From: Flavobacteriales bacterium
GTDB taxonomy: Bacteria > Bacteroidota > Bacteroidia > NS11-12g > UBA9320
Direction of reading: 5' to 3'
DNA length: 64,000 nucleotides
NCBI GenBank assembly: GCA_020635455.1
Contig: JACJZT010000005.1
Location: forward strand, 1 to 64,000
Part shown: positions 37,597-46,009 of the stretch, piece by piece
Position numbering within the stretch: the first letter of the stretch is position 1
Layout: each line of letters starts with the position of its first letter
Program-made: the position numbers and the translations under genes
Notes under the pieces: model-generated
Database searches by the model: none
Told to the model about the DNA's origin: nothing
Seen by the model: the letters and a program-made list of their open reading frames with translations, nothing else

Positions 37597-38475
37597 ATGT
37601 TACGCACTGCTGCCATTCTGCTAACTTTTGGATTCTTCCTAAGCATCCATTCCTGTAAGAATGATACAGAGAAAAAAAACATATTGGATCACACCGATTC
37701 GGTAAAAGATGTTTTTGAATTGTATCGCGAAGGAGTTGTGGATTATGAGATCAAATCCATTAAAAAGGTTGCTGCCGATCCTTCGAACAAGCGTAAAGTT
37801 ATTTCAGAAATACAGGTTAGCTACCCAAAGTTAAAGACCCGAAACGAAATCCTGAACAAATCTGTCAAACTATACATTAGCCAGTACGTAACCAACTTGT
37901 TAAAAAATTCTGTCAACGAGGCTGATACAGGAAACACACAAACCATTGACCTTGCCATAAGGGCATTTCTCCGTTCGAGTAAGGAAAATATTGAAAAAAT
38001 AAAAAAAGAAAGCCCTGAAATTGATCAGGTTTGGTTTTTCAACATTATGGGAAATGTTGAATTTCAATCAGACAAATATTTCACCCTTCGGTTCAAATAC
38101 GACAACTTCCTTGGTGGCACGCATGGTGAATACGGGCAGTCGTACGTTACTTTTAATACAAAAACAGGAGCAATTTTGACGCTCGCGGATATTGTTTCTG
38201 ATGTTCCGAAGTTTCTCGAGTTAGCCGAAAAAAGGTTTAAGCAGGTGAACGGTCTCAGCACGAGCATAAAGCTTACGGAAGAAGAAGGTTTCTTTTTTCC
38301 TAACGGACAATTCAGGGTATATGACAACCTTGGCTTATGCATGGATGAACTGATCGTTTATTTTGAACCCTATCAGGTGGCACCTTTCTCTTTTGGCTCA
38401 ACCAGTCTGCATTTCAAATATTTTGAGATCATTGATCTGCTTAATCCCAAACTATTTGGGGAAGAAGAATTATAA
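37597..38475 (+). CDS. Lipoprotein with DUF3298 (RsiV-like) domain
   Basis: 292 residues. A type II signal peptide ends in IHSC with the lipidated Cys at residue 20. The rest matches the layout of DUF4163/DUF3298 proteins (anti-sigma factor RsiV and PdaC relatives): a first segment of beta strands (SEIQVSYPKL), then GGTHGEYGQSYVTFNTKTG around residues 175-195 and a C-terminal LCMDELIVYFEPYQVAPFSFG, the conserved end of DUF3298. These domains may bind peptidoglycan or lysozyme-like ligands; the role here is not known. Monocistronic by spacing (90 bases to the next gene). Exported to the periplasm, probably anchored in a membrane. Confidence 0.8.
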   Translation: MLRTAAILLTFGFFLSIHSCKNDTEKKNILDHTDSVKDVFELYREGVVDYEIKSIKKVAADPSNKRKVISEIQVSYPKLKTRNEILNKSVKLYISQYVTNLLKNSVNEADTGNTQTIDLAIRAFLRSSKENIEKIKKESPEIDQVWFFNIMGNVEFQSDKYFTLRFKYDNFLGGTHGEYGQSYVTFNTKTGAILTLADIVSDVPKFLELAEKRFKQVNGLSTSIKLTEEEGFFFPNGQFRVYDNLGLCMDELIVYFEPYQVAPFSFGSTSLHFKYFEIIDLLNPKLFGEEEL

Positions 38476-38541
38476 ATCCTATAATTCGACCAATGTTCTG
38501 AAATTCGCTATGATACCATGGCGTAACTAATTCTTTAACTG

Positions 38542-38549
38542 TATGTTTG
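38542..38549 (+). promoter_or_regulatory. Bacteroidota -7 box upstream of the C1 peptidase gene
   Basis: TATGTTTG fits TAnnTTTG, 16 bases upstream of the start codon at 38566. The -33 element is unclear. Confidence 0.4.
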
Positions 38550-38565
38550 CAGCAAATTTAATGTT

Positions 38566-39762
38566 ATGAAAAAATTTTATTTGATCTCATTCCTGATCCT
38601 GACAGGCTCCTTATCTTTTGCACAGGATACGATCCGAAATAAAAAGGATGGCGGTTATTTGTTTACAAAGGTTAAAAATCTTGAAGCAATGGAAGTCCAG
38701 GACCAATCGAAAACAGGCACCTGCTGGAGTTTTTCGGCACTTTCATTTTTTGAATCAGAACTGATACGTTTGGGCAAGGGAAAACACAATCTTAGTGAAA
38801 TGTTTATTGTTAGACAGGCCTATATCGATAAGGCTGAAAAATATGTGCGAATGCATGGAAAAACAAATTTCGGTCAGGGCGGAGCGTTTCACGATATTCC
38901 ATACGTTATACGCAATTACGGTATCGTACCTGAAGAAGTTTACAGAGGTTTGAATTACGGAGAAGATAAGCACAACCACAACGAATTGTCTTCGATGCTT
39001 ACCGCAATGCTTGACGTGATCGTTTCCAATCCACAAAAATCCCTTACAACTTCGTGGAAAACAGCCGTTACTTCGGTGGTAGATGCCTATTTGGGCAAGC
39101 CGGAAGAAAACTTCACCTATCAGGGGAAAAAATACACATCCAAAGAATTTGCCAAATCTTTAGGCCTGAACATGGACGATTACATAACAATTAGTTCCTT
39201 TACTCACCACCCTTTCTACGCTGAATTTGTGCTGGAAGTGGAAGACAACTGGGCTGCTCAAAAAGTTTATAATGTGCCCGTTGACGAAATGATCGATATC
39301 ATTAACAACTCGATCAATACCGGATATACAGTAGCCTGGGCTTCGGATGTTTCAGAGAAAGGCTTTTCTTTCAAAAATGGACTGGCCATTGTTCCGGAAG
39401 ACGAGTCAAAAGTTACCAAGACCGGACAGGACAATAAAAATTTTTCGGATGCAGGTGCCGATAAATCCGGCAGTCCTTTTGATGCTCCTTCACCGGAAAA
39501 AAATATTGATCAGGAAGCCCGTCAAAAGGCTTTCGACAATTACGAAACCACTGATGATCATGGCATGCACATCGTTGGTATTTATAAGGACCAGACCGGA
39601 AAGTCGTTCTACAGGGTAAAGAACTCATGGGGTACTGAAAAAAATGATGCCAAAGGTTATTTGTTTGCTTCTGAAGCGTATGTGAAATATAAAACCACAG
39701 ACGTAATGATACACAAGGATGCCTTAAGTAAGGAAATGAAAAAGAAACTGGGAATTCGCTAA
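38566..39762 (+). CDS. Secreted C1B-type cysteine peptidase (bleomycin hydrolase/PepC-like)
   Basis: 398 residues with signal peptide MKKFYLISFLILTGSLSFAQ. Catalytic residues of the papain-like bleomycin hydrolase subfamily are visible: Gln and Cys in DQSKTGTCWSFSAL (Cys53), His in DDHGMHIVGI near residue 340 and Asn in RVKNSWGTE near 360. The C-terminus ends in KKLGIR. A polar stretch rich in Asp, Ser and Pro before the catalytic His may be a loop insertion. Family members are aminopeptidases or self-compartmentalising hexamers in the cytosol; a signal peptide is common in Bacteroidota relatives, so this one acts in the periplasm or outside. Single gene between two promoter-like sites. Confidence 0.9.
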   Translation: MKKFYLISFLILTGSLSFAQDTIRNKKDGGYLFTKVKNLEAMEVQDQSKTGTCWSFSALSFFESELIRLGKGKHNLSEMFIVRQAYIDKAEKYVRMHGKTNFGQGGAFHDIPYVIRNYGIVPEEVYRGLNYGEDKHNHNELSSMLTAMLDVIVSNPQKSLTTSWKTAVTSVVDAYLGKPEENFTYQGKKYTSKEFAKSLGLNMDDYITISSFTHHPFYAEFVLEVEDNWAAQKVYNVPVDEMIDIINNSINTGYTVAWASDVSEKGFSFKNGLAIVPEDESKVTKTGQDNKNFSDAGADKSGSPFDAPSPEKNIDQEARQKAFDNYETTDDHGMHIVGIYKDQTGKSFYRVKNSWGTEKNDAKGYLFASEAYVKYKTTDVMIHKDALSKEMKKKLGIR

Positions 39763-39826
39763 ACAGCGTTCGGGTAACTGGTTCAAATGCTTTAAAAACT
39801 TATTATTTTTAAAGTTCTACTTAAAC

Positions 39827-39834
39827 TAATTTTG
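39827..39834 (+). promoter_or_regulatory. Bacteroidota -7 box upstream of gldH
   Basis: TAATTTTG fits TAnnTTTG and lies in the string CTAATTTTGCAAAA, also seen at 37584. It is 17 bases upstream of the proposed TTG start of gldH and probably drives gldH-lpd-outer membrane protein. Confidence 0.45.
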
Positions 39835-39851
39835 CAAAACATTTTATCGCT

Positions 39852-40322
39852 TTGAGGCACATATCAACGGTCATACTTTTCATTTTCATTTCCGGATGTA
39901 CAACTGTTGAAGTTATTGACGAATGGAAAAATTTCAAAAACCACGAATGGGATAAAAAACAAAAAGTTGTTATTCCGGTTACCATATCGGATACCGGTTT
40001 TTATTATAATCTGGCCTTAAATGTGCGATTGACAAACGATTATAAATATAGCAACTTATGGGTAAAACTTAAAATTACCGGACCTGACAGTTCAAGCGAA
40101 ACCAAAAACCATATGCTAACACTGGCCGATCACCGTGGTAATTGGAAAGGTCATAATTTGGGACACATCATTAGTTTCCGATTACCGGTTCAAAAAGATT
40201 TGGTTTTCAGTAAAAAAGGTGAATACCGTTTTGAAATGGAACAATTTATGCGGGATACTGTTTTAAAAGAAATGGTAAGCATTGGAATAAAACTTGATAA
40301 AAAACAGGAAATATTAAAATAA
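39852..40322 (+). CDS. gldH: Gliding motility lipoprotein GldH
   Basis: 156 residues. The start is a TTG: it begins a proper lipoprotein signal peptide (MRHISTVILFIFISGC, lipidated Cys16) and no ATG precedes it in frame. The mature part carries GldH family features: YYNLALNVRLTNDYKYSNLWVKL in the first half, LADHRGNWKGHNLGHI in the middle and GEYRFEMEQFMRDTVL near the end. GldH is one of the lipoproteins linked to gliding and type IX secretion in Bacteroidota; it is thought to act at the cell envelope, but its mechanism is unknown. It lies one base upstream of lpd, so the two are co-transcribed. Confidence 0.88.
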   Translation: MRHISTVILFIFISGCTTVEVIDEWKNFKNHEWDKKQKVVIPVTISDTGFYYNLALNVRLTNDYKYSNLWVKLKITGPDSSSETKNHMLTLADHRGNWKGHNLGHIISFRLPVQKDLVFSKKGEYRFEMEQFMRDTVLKEMVSIGIKLDKKQEILK

Positions 40323-40323
40323 T

Positions 40324-41724
40324 ATGGAATACGATTTAGTGGTCATTGGTTCCGGTCCGGGAGGATATATTGCAGCGATCAGAGCCTCACAGTTGGGACT
40401 TAAAACCGCCCTTATAGAAAAATACAAAACCCTTGGAGGAACTTGTCTCAATGTGGGTTGTATCCCTTCAAAAGCATTGCTTGATAGCAGTGAACATTAC
40501 CATAATGCCCTTCATAAATTTCCGGTCCATGGAATTAACCTTAAAGGCATGACCATTGATTTTTCAGCGATGATGTTGCGCAAAAATGAAGTGGTTGCTC
40601 AAATGAATTCAGGAACCGCATACCTGATGAAAAAAAACAAGATCGATGTTTTTACCGGAGTAGGTTCATTTACAGATACTAAAACGATCAAAGTTACCTC
40701 GGCCGACAAAAAAGAAAGTATTTTAAATACAAAGTATACGATCATTGCCACCGGAAGCAAACCCGCCTCACTTCCCGGTTTGAACCTTGACAAGAAACGA
40801 ATTATCAGCAGTACCGAGGCATTGAATTTAAAAGAAATACCCAAATCGCTTATCGTGATAGGTGGAGGAGTAATCGGGCTGGAGCTTGGTTCGGTTTATG
40901 CGAGACTGGGAACAAAGGTTTCCGTAGTTGAGTATATGGACTCGGTAATCCCTACGATGGATCGGGCTCTTGGAAAAGAATTGCAGCGTACTTTAAAGAA
41001 ACTCGGATTTGAATTTTACATGAAACATAAGGTTACCGGGGTGGAAAATAAAGGAAAGAAAGTTGTTTTAAAGGCAGAGAATGCGAAATCGGAGAATATT
41101 GAACTCGAGGCTGAATACTGTTTGGTAGCAGTAGGAAGAAAACCCTATACCGAAGGGTTGGGATTGGAAAATGCCGGAATAAAAACCGATGAAAAAGGAA
41201 GGATCCCTGTGGATGAAAAACTTCAAACCAAAACAGCAAACATTTATGCAATCGGGGATGTGATCGCCGGTCCGATGCTGGCTCATAAGGCCGAAGAAGA
41301 AGGCGTGTTTGTGGCGGAAGTGATCTCAGGACAAAAACCTCACATCAATTATGATCTAATTCCGGGTGTTGTATATACCTGGCCTGAAGTAGCCTCGGTA
41401 GGACAAACCGAAGAGCAGATAAAAGAAGCAGGATTGCCGTACAAAACGGGAACATTTTCTTATAAGGCAAATGGGAGGGCTGTGGCGAATATGGATAATA
41501 ATGGTTTTGCAAAAGTGATCTCACATCAGGAGACGGATGAAGTTTTGGGAGTACATATTATCGGCCCAAGAGCCGCAGATATTATAGGAGAAGCAGCCGT
41601 AGCCATGGAATTCAGAGCAAGTGCCGAAGACATTGGAAGAATTTGTCATGCTCATCCAACGTTCTCGGAAGCCTTAAAAGAAGCTGCTCTGGATGCCACA
41701 GATAAACGTTCTTTAAATAGTTAG
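40324..41724 (+). CDS. lpdA: Dihydrolipoyl dehydrogenase (E3)
   Basis: 466 residues, the usual size. It re-oxidises protein-bound dihydrolipoamide of pyruvate, 2-oxoglutarate or branched-chain dehydrogenase complexes and the glycine cleavage system, passing electrons to NAD. Visible features: N-terminal FAD-binding GSGPGGYIAA, redox disulfide in GGTCLNVGCIPSK, NAD-binding GGGVIGLELGS around residue 180, the second FAD segment IYAIGDV, and the active-site His-Glu pair in HAHPTFSEALKEAA at the C-terminus. Cytosolic. It starts one base after gldH and ends 2 bases before the next gene; no lipoyl-domain subunit is next to it. Confidence 0.96.
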   Translation: MEYDLVVIGSGPGGYIAAIRASQLGLKTALIEKYKTLGGTCLNVGCIPSKALLDSSEHYHNALHKFPVHGINLKGMTIDFSAMMLRKNEVVAQMNSGTAYLMKKNKIDVFTGVGSFTDTKTIKVTSADKKESILNTKYTIIATGSKPASLPGLNLDKKRIISSTEALNLKEIPKSLIVIGGGVIGLELGSVYARLGTKVSVVEYMDSVIPTMDRALGKELQRTLKKLGFEFYMKHKVTGVENKGKKVVLKAENAKSENIELEAEYCLVAVGRKPYTEGLGLENAGIKTDEKGRIPVDEKLQTKTANIYAIGDVIAGPMLAHKAEEEGVFVAEVISGQKPHINYDLIPGVVYTWPEVASVGQTEEQIKEAGLPYKTGTFSYKANGRAVANMDNNGFAKVISHQETDEVLGVHIIGPRAADIIGEAAVAMEFRASAEDIGRICHAHPTFSEALKEAALDATDKRSLNS

Positions 41725-41726
41725 AT

Positions 41727-42359
41727 ATGAAAAAACTAATCCTGAGTTTATTGTGTCTGATTGTTTTGAAAGCAAATGCCCAGGAATCGAAAGACTTTAC
41801 TGAACAGGGTAAAACGTATGCGGGAGCCGGTGCAGGTGTTTCCATTACCGGTTTATTGGTAAATGCCGACCTTGAAACGGACTCGGTAAATTATATCGGG
41901 AATTCGAGTGTTGCTGTGTACCTTAACCTTGATCATTTTACACTAAAAAAATTCAGTATAGGATTGCAGGCTTCCTATCAAAAAATGAGTGTTTATGTAA
42001 ATCACTGGGAATTTGTAACCAGAAACAATACCCTGGAGCGGTTTGAGGACGTTTCTGTAAAAATGAACCGTTTTTACATTGGCGGGCGATTCCTGCTACA
42101 TTATAAGAATACTCCAAAGGTGGATGTATATTCTGGTTTAAGACTTGGAGCCATTATCGTTTCAAAAGATTTTTCAAATAATGATGCCGCCTTCAAAGCT
42201 GAATTTGAAAACGAATTTCCTATTGAAACGAGGTCATCCTTTGGTTTGGTAGCCATTGGAAGCAGGATAAAATTTACACCGGAGATCTCAGCGATGCTTG
42301 AACTGAATTTCGGTGCACCTTATCTTTTTGCTTTTGGCGGCACGTATACTTTTAATTAG
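41727..42359 (+). CDS. Outer membrane beta-barrel-like protein, uncharacterised
   Basis: 210 residues with a signal peptide (MKKLILSLLCLIVLKANAQ). The mature protein is a series of amphipathic beta strands (SSVAVYLNLDHFTLKKFSIGLQASY, RFYIGGRFLLHY, VYSGLRLGAIIV, FGLVAIGSRIKFT) ending in LFAFGGTYTFN with a terminal aromatic-polar residue pair, typical of small eight-strand outer membrane barrels. No specific family recognised. It follows lpd by 2 bases, so it is expressed from the gldH-lpd unit. A ligand or partner cannot be inferred. Confidence 0.72.
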   Translation: MKKLILSLLCLIVLKANAQESKDFTEQGKTYAGAGAGVSITGLLVNADLETDSVNYIGNSSVAVYLNLDHFTLKKFSIGLQASYQKMSVYVNHWEFVTRNNTLERFEDVSVKMNRFYIGGRFLLHYKNTPKVDVYSGLRLGAIIVSKDFSNNDAAFKAEFENEFPIETRSSFGLVAIGSRIKFTPEISAMLELNFGAPYLFAFGGTYTFN

Positions 42360-42421
42360 ACCGTCTACTACAAATCCATAAACCAAATTTTTCGGTGCAG
42401 AAAATTATTTGAGATGGATTA

Positions 42422-42610
42422 TTAACTCCCTCCACCTGCGTAACCACCTCCAGCATCAGAGTACATATTCATAACTATTCCTCCACCCTTTATTTTCTCC
42501 CCTTTAATTTCCTGATCGCTTAGTTTATCAAGTAGCGATTCGCTCAGGTTTTCGCTGTCCTTGCTCTTAAGGTCCTTTTTTGAACCCGAGGTTTGATTTT
42601 TGTTTTCCAT
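42422..42610 (-). CDS. Small Gly-Gly leader-like peptide
   Basis: 62 residues from the ATG at 42610. The first 40 residues are highly charged and helical (SKKDLKSKDSENLSESL, then LLDKLSDQEIKGEKIK) and end in GGG; the last 19 are small and flexible, GIVMNMYSDAGGGYAGGGS. The layout, helical leader with LSDQE-like motif, double glycine and short Gly/Ser core, resembles Bacteroidota natural product or bacteriocin precursors with Gly-Gly leaders. No modification enzyme or C39 peptidase-transporter is adjacent. It faces the plus-strand barrel gene with 62 bases between stops. It could also be a non-exported small protein. Confidence 0.6.
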   Translation of the reverse strand: MENKNQTSGSKKDLKSKDSENLSESLLDKLSDQEIKGEKIKGGGIVMNMYSDAGGGYAGGGS

Positions 42611-42635
42611 ATACAATGATAATAAATTTGAGTGA

Positions 42636-42720
42636 GATTCTGAAACGAGTTAGATTCTGAAACAAGTGAGATTCTGAAACAGAACCTACAACACTTGATA
42701 AAAGGGATTCTGAAACAAGT
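42636..42720. repeat. 17-bp spaced direct repeats upstream of the small peptide gene
   Basis: The unit GATTCTGAAACRAGT occurs at 42636, 42653, 42670 (partial, first 11 bases) and 42706. The first three starts are exactly 17 bases apart. On the minus strand they read ACTYGTTTCAGAATC and lie between the ricT stop and the peptide start, that is, in the peptide's upstream region. They could bind a regulator or be an interspersed intergenic repeat family. Confidence 0.75.
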
Positions 42721-42742
42721 TCAGAATGGCCACTAGACCAAT

Positions 42743-44074
42743 TTATTGACCATCACCTCCTTTAGGACCGTCTTTTCGTTTTCCCTGAAAACGGTTTTTA
42801 GAGCGGTTCTTATTACCGGGTCGGCGACCTGAATCGTTACCAAGGTTATTCTGGTCGCGGTTGTTCCTATTTTGCGGAGGTGTATTGGAGTCACCAGGTT
42901 TGGATTGTTGATTTTTGGGACCCTTGTTTCGATTATCCCTGAATCTTTTATTCTTCTTTTTTTGCTCGCGGTCTCTTTCTTCCATTCTCGAAATACTGGA
43001 ATCTTCAAGCATATCATCCACCTTGTAAGATGTTTTTGAAACGATCTCAGCTCCAACAGGCCTGTCAATAAGCGTTTCCGGTATTTCACCGGCTTTATTT
43101 TTAGCCACCAGCTCATTAACCTGCGCAACCTCCATCGGGATCCAGTCGCCGGGTTTGTCTTTATATGCAAACCACATCATCTGTTTCAGAATATCAATTT
43201 TCTGCAGGGTGGCAGAACCTACTTTGGTTTGTACCGTTAATTTTTCGGTTGCCGGAAATTTCTTAACCGCCTCCATATAGGTATCGAGTTCAAAATTCAG
43301 GCAACATTTCAATCGTCCGCACTGACCCGACAATTTTAACATGTTAATGCTTAAATTCTGAAACCTTGCTGCAGAAATGTTCACTACTTTATAATCGGTA
43401 AACCAGGTACTGCAGCACAGTTCTCTACCGCAGGAACCAATTCCTCCCAAACGGCTGGCTTCTTCGCGATAACTGATCTGCCTCATTTCAATTCTGGTTT
43501 TGAATTCATTGGCGTATCTTTTGATCAGCTCTCTGAAATCAACCCGTTCTTCAGCGGTATAAAAGAAGATCACCTTACGTCCGTCGGCCTGAAATTCGAT
43601 ATCGCTCAATTTCATTTCAAGTTTCAACTCTAATGCGATGGTTCTTGCCCGCTCAAGTGTAGCACCTTCTTTTGCTTTAAATTCAACGTATCTCTCAATA
43701 TCGGATTCCGATGCGATCCGATAGATCTTTTTTATTGAAGCATGATCTTCTGTCAGATCTGCTTTTTTAAGCTGAAGCCTGACAAGTTCTCCTGTAAGAG
43801 AAACATGGGCCAAGTCGTGACCCAGATCGCTTTCAACAACTACAGCATCTCCCGTGTAAAGTTCAAGTTGATTTACGTTTTTGAAGAACTCCTTGCGGCT
43901 TCCCTTAAACCTTAATTCAATAATATCAAAAGGTTTGTAATATTCAGGAAGTTCAATGTCCTTAAACCAATCGTATGTATTTAATTTATTACAACCCGTG
44001 GTACCGCAGGTTCCATTGCTTTTGCAACCTTTTGGTTTACCACCTGTTGTAGTTCCACATGATCCACAACCCAT
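42743..44074 (-). CDS. ricT: RicT/PSP1-domain protein
   Basis: 443 residues. The central PSP1 domain contains the two Cys motifs of RicT (YaaT): CGRELCCSTWF and CGRLKCCLNFE, which with partners RicA and RicF bind iron-sulfur clusters in Bacillus and affect RNase Y-dependent mRNA maturation. The N-terminus has an extra Cys-rich start (five Cys in the first 28 residues, MGCGSCG...KGC...GTC...TGC). The last 80 residues are a low-complexity Lys/Arg/Asn/Gly tail likely to bind RNA. No ricA or ricF homologue is visible in the window. From memory, PSP1 genes sit near gldH in flavobacteria too; here four genes separate them. Cytosolic. Confidence 0.85.
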   Translation of the reverse strand: MGCGSCGTTTGGKPKGCKSNGTCGTTGCNKLNTYDWFKDIELPEYYKPFDIIELRFKGSRKEFFKNVNQLELYTGDAVVVESDLGHDLAHVSLTGELVRLQLKKADLTEDHASIKKIYRIASESDIERYVEFKAKEGATLERARTIALELKLEMKLSDIEFQADGRKVIFFYTAEERVDFRELIKRYANEFKTRIEMRQISYREEASRLGGIGSCGRELCCSTWFTDYKVVNISAARFQNLSINMLKLSGQCGRLKCCLNFELDTYMEAVKKFPATEKLTVQTKVGSATLQKIDILKQMMWFAYKDKPGDWIPMEVAQVNELVAKNKAGEIPETLIDRPVGAEIVSKTSYKVDDMLEDSSISRMEERDREQKKKNKRFRDNRNKGPKNQQSKPGDSNTPPQNRNNRDQNNLGNDSGRRPGNKNRSKNRFQGKRKDGPKGGDGQ

Positions 44075-44147
44075 GTATTTTTCTATATTTTGGGCGAAGA
44101 TAGTAAAAAGAATGTACTAAGCTTACTATAATACCAATTGCACTAAA

Positions 44148-44624
44148 CTAAACTCCGCAAAAATCAGATCTGAGCATTTTAAGCACAACTTTGTCCACCG
44201 GAAAAGTAACATCGTCCTCATTTAAATTTTTCAACTCTTGCCAATCAAAAAGCAACGTGTGAGTTTCGGATTGTTCGGAGTGAAATGGAAAAGATAACTG
44301 TTCGTTCATATCCGGAAGTTCTACAAGATAGTAAATCGAAATTAACTGTTCTTCAGGATTGAAAGCTGAAACCTGGTAAAACTCTGTGGTATAATAGTGC
44401 CGGAGTATTTTGATCCTGACGCTCAGTTCTTCCTCAAATTCTCTCGTCAAAGCATCCTGTATACCTTCGCCAAATTCAAGGCCTCCACCGGGAAATTTGG
44501 TGAATTCAAAGCCTCTCATTTTTTCAGAAACCAAGAGCAATTTACCCTTTTTAAGGCAGATTCCATACACCCTTATGTTAAACCTTGACGGTCGCTTAGC
44601 CTTTTCCACCACACTTTCAACCAT
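44148..44624 (-). CDS. Nudix hydrolase
   Basis: 158 residues from the ATG at 44624; an upstream TTG would add seven residues and is less likely. The Nudix box is intact: GGGLEFGEGIQDALTREFEE followed by EL, with the REFEEE metal-binding helix. The family cleaves nucleoside diphosphates linked to another moiety; the substrate here cannot be told. The protein starts with a basic segment (KAKRPSRFNIRVYGI) and ends without extra domains. It diverges from the dihydroorotase gene, 43 bases apart, and precedes ricT on the same strand. Confidence 0.9.
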   Translation of the reverse strand: MVESVVEKAKRPSRFNIRVYGICLKKGKLLLVSEKMRGFEFTKFPGGGLEFGEGIQDALTREFEEELSVRIKILRHYYTTEFYQVSAFNPEEQLISIYYLVELPDMNEQLSFPFHSEQSETHTLLFDWQELKNLNEDDVTFPVDKVVLKMLRSDFCGV

Positions 44625-44667
44625 AAAAATTCTTAATTTCGACAAATCTTAAAAAAAATTGTCTTTC

Positions 44668-46005
44668 ATGAAACCCATTCTTATAAAAAATGCCTTACTC
44701 ATCAATGAAGAAGCATCGTTTACTGCAGATGTTCTGATAAAGGATTCGAAGATCGAAAGAATAGAACGCAGCGGGATCAACGATCATTCTTACCATATAA
44801 TGGATGCTGCAGGACTGTGGCTTATTCCCGGAGTTATTGATGATCAGGTACATTTCAGAGAACCGGGGCTAACCCATAAAGCTGAGATCGCCACGGAATC
44901 GATGGCGGCTGTTGCCGGAGGAACCACAACCTTTATGGAAATGCCCAACACGATACCTGCAGCTGTTTCCCAGGAGTTGCTGCAAAACAAATACGACATT
45001 GCTGCGGCTTGTTCACCGGCAAACTATTCCTTTTTTATGGGAACCACCAACAATAATCTCGATGAAGTTTTAAAAACCGATCCGTTGAATGTTTGTGGTG
45101 TTAAAATATTTATGGGATCGTCAACCGGGAACATGCTGGTAGACGACCCGGGAGTTTTAGAAAACTTGTTTTCGAAATGTGAATTGCTGATCGCAACTCA
45201 TTGTGAAGATGAAGAGACCATTCGTAAAAACCTTGCATTTTATACTTCAAAGTACGGTGAAAACATGGGTGCCGAACAACATCCGGAAATCAGAAGCCGG
45301 GAAGCTTGTCTTAAATCTTCCAAATTTGCGGTTGAACTAGCCAGAAAACACAATACACGCTTGCATATTTTACACATCAGCACGGCTGAGGAAACGGATC
45401 TCTTCGATTCAGGAATAGATCTTCACAAAAAGAGAATCACATCGGAAGTTTGCGTACACCATTTAAGTTTTGATTCCGGAGATTATCCAAGGCTGGGAAA
45501 CAAAATTAAATGCAATCCTGCGATAAAAACCAGGAACGACCAGGATGCCTTATGGAGGGCCTTATTGGACAATAAACTGGATATTATTGCAACCGATCAC
45601 GCACCACATACCCTTGATGAAAAAAGCTCTTCCTACCTCAAAGCACCTGCAGGTCTCCCCCTTGTTCAGCACAGTTTGATGCGAATGCTTGAACACGTTC
45701 AAAACGGCAAGATCAGCAAAGAAACGATGGTACGAAAAATGTGTCATGCTCCGGCCGATTGTTTCAGGGTTTCAAAAAGGGGGTATTTAAGAGAAGGTTA
45801 TTATGCAGATCTTGTTTTGATCGATCCAAAAAAGAACTATACGGTAAGCAGGGAGAACATCCTTTTCAAATGTGGCTGGTCACCCTTTGAAGGTGAAACC
45901 TGGAACGCGTCGGTTCACTCAACATATGTGAATGGTGAACTTGTTTTTGACGGAAAAAAAGTACTCTTAAAAAATTCCGGGATGAGGCTAAAATTTGACC
46001 GCTAA
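44668..46005 (+). CDS. pyrC: Dihydroorotase
   Basis: 445 residues from the ATG at 44668. It catalyses ring closure of N-carbamoyl-L-aspartate to dihydroorotate in pyrimidine synthesis. Amidohydrolase features: IDDQVHFREPG near the N-terminus, a probable carbamylated Lys in VKIFMGSS, metal His residues in ATHCEDEE and LHILHIST, and the catalytic Asp in IIATDHAPH. The first His of the usual HxH pair is Gln here (QVH rather than HVH); I recall this as common in Bacteroidota dihydroorotases, so it need not mean loss of activity. Cytosolic. It converges on lptB with a 4-base gap. Confidence 0.9.
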   Translation: MKPILIKNALLINEEASFTADVLIKDSKIERIERSGINDHSYHIMDAAGLWLIPGVIDDQVHFREPGLTHKAEIATESMAAVAGGTTTFMEMPNTIPAAVSQELLQNKYDIAAACSPANYSFFMGTTNNNLDEVLKTDPLNVCGVKIFMGSSTGNMLVDDPGVLENLFSKCELLIATHCEDEETIRKNLAFYTSKYGENMGAEQHPEIRSREACLKSSKFAVELARKHNTRLHILHISTAEETDLFDSGIDLHKKRITSEVCVHHLSFDSGDYPRLGNKIKCNPAIKTRNDQDALWRALLDNKLDIIATDHAPHTLDEKSSSYLKAPAGLPLVQHSLMRMLEHVQNGKISKETMVRKMCHAPADCFRVSKRGYLREGYYADLVLIDPKKNYTVSRENILFKCGWSPFEGETWNASVHSTYVNGELVFDGKKVLLKNSGMRLKFDR

Positions 46006-46009
46006 GCTC

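Noticed and set aside
42636..42720. CRISPR array
   Set aside because: The repeat is 11-15 bases with 2-6 base gaps, no spacers of normal length and no cas genes.
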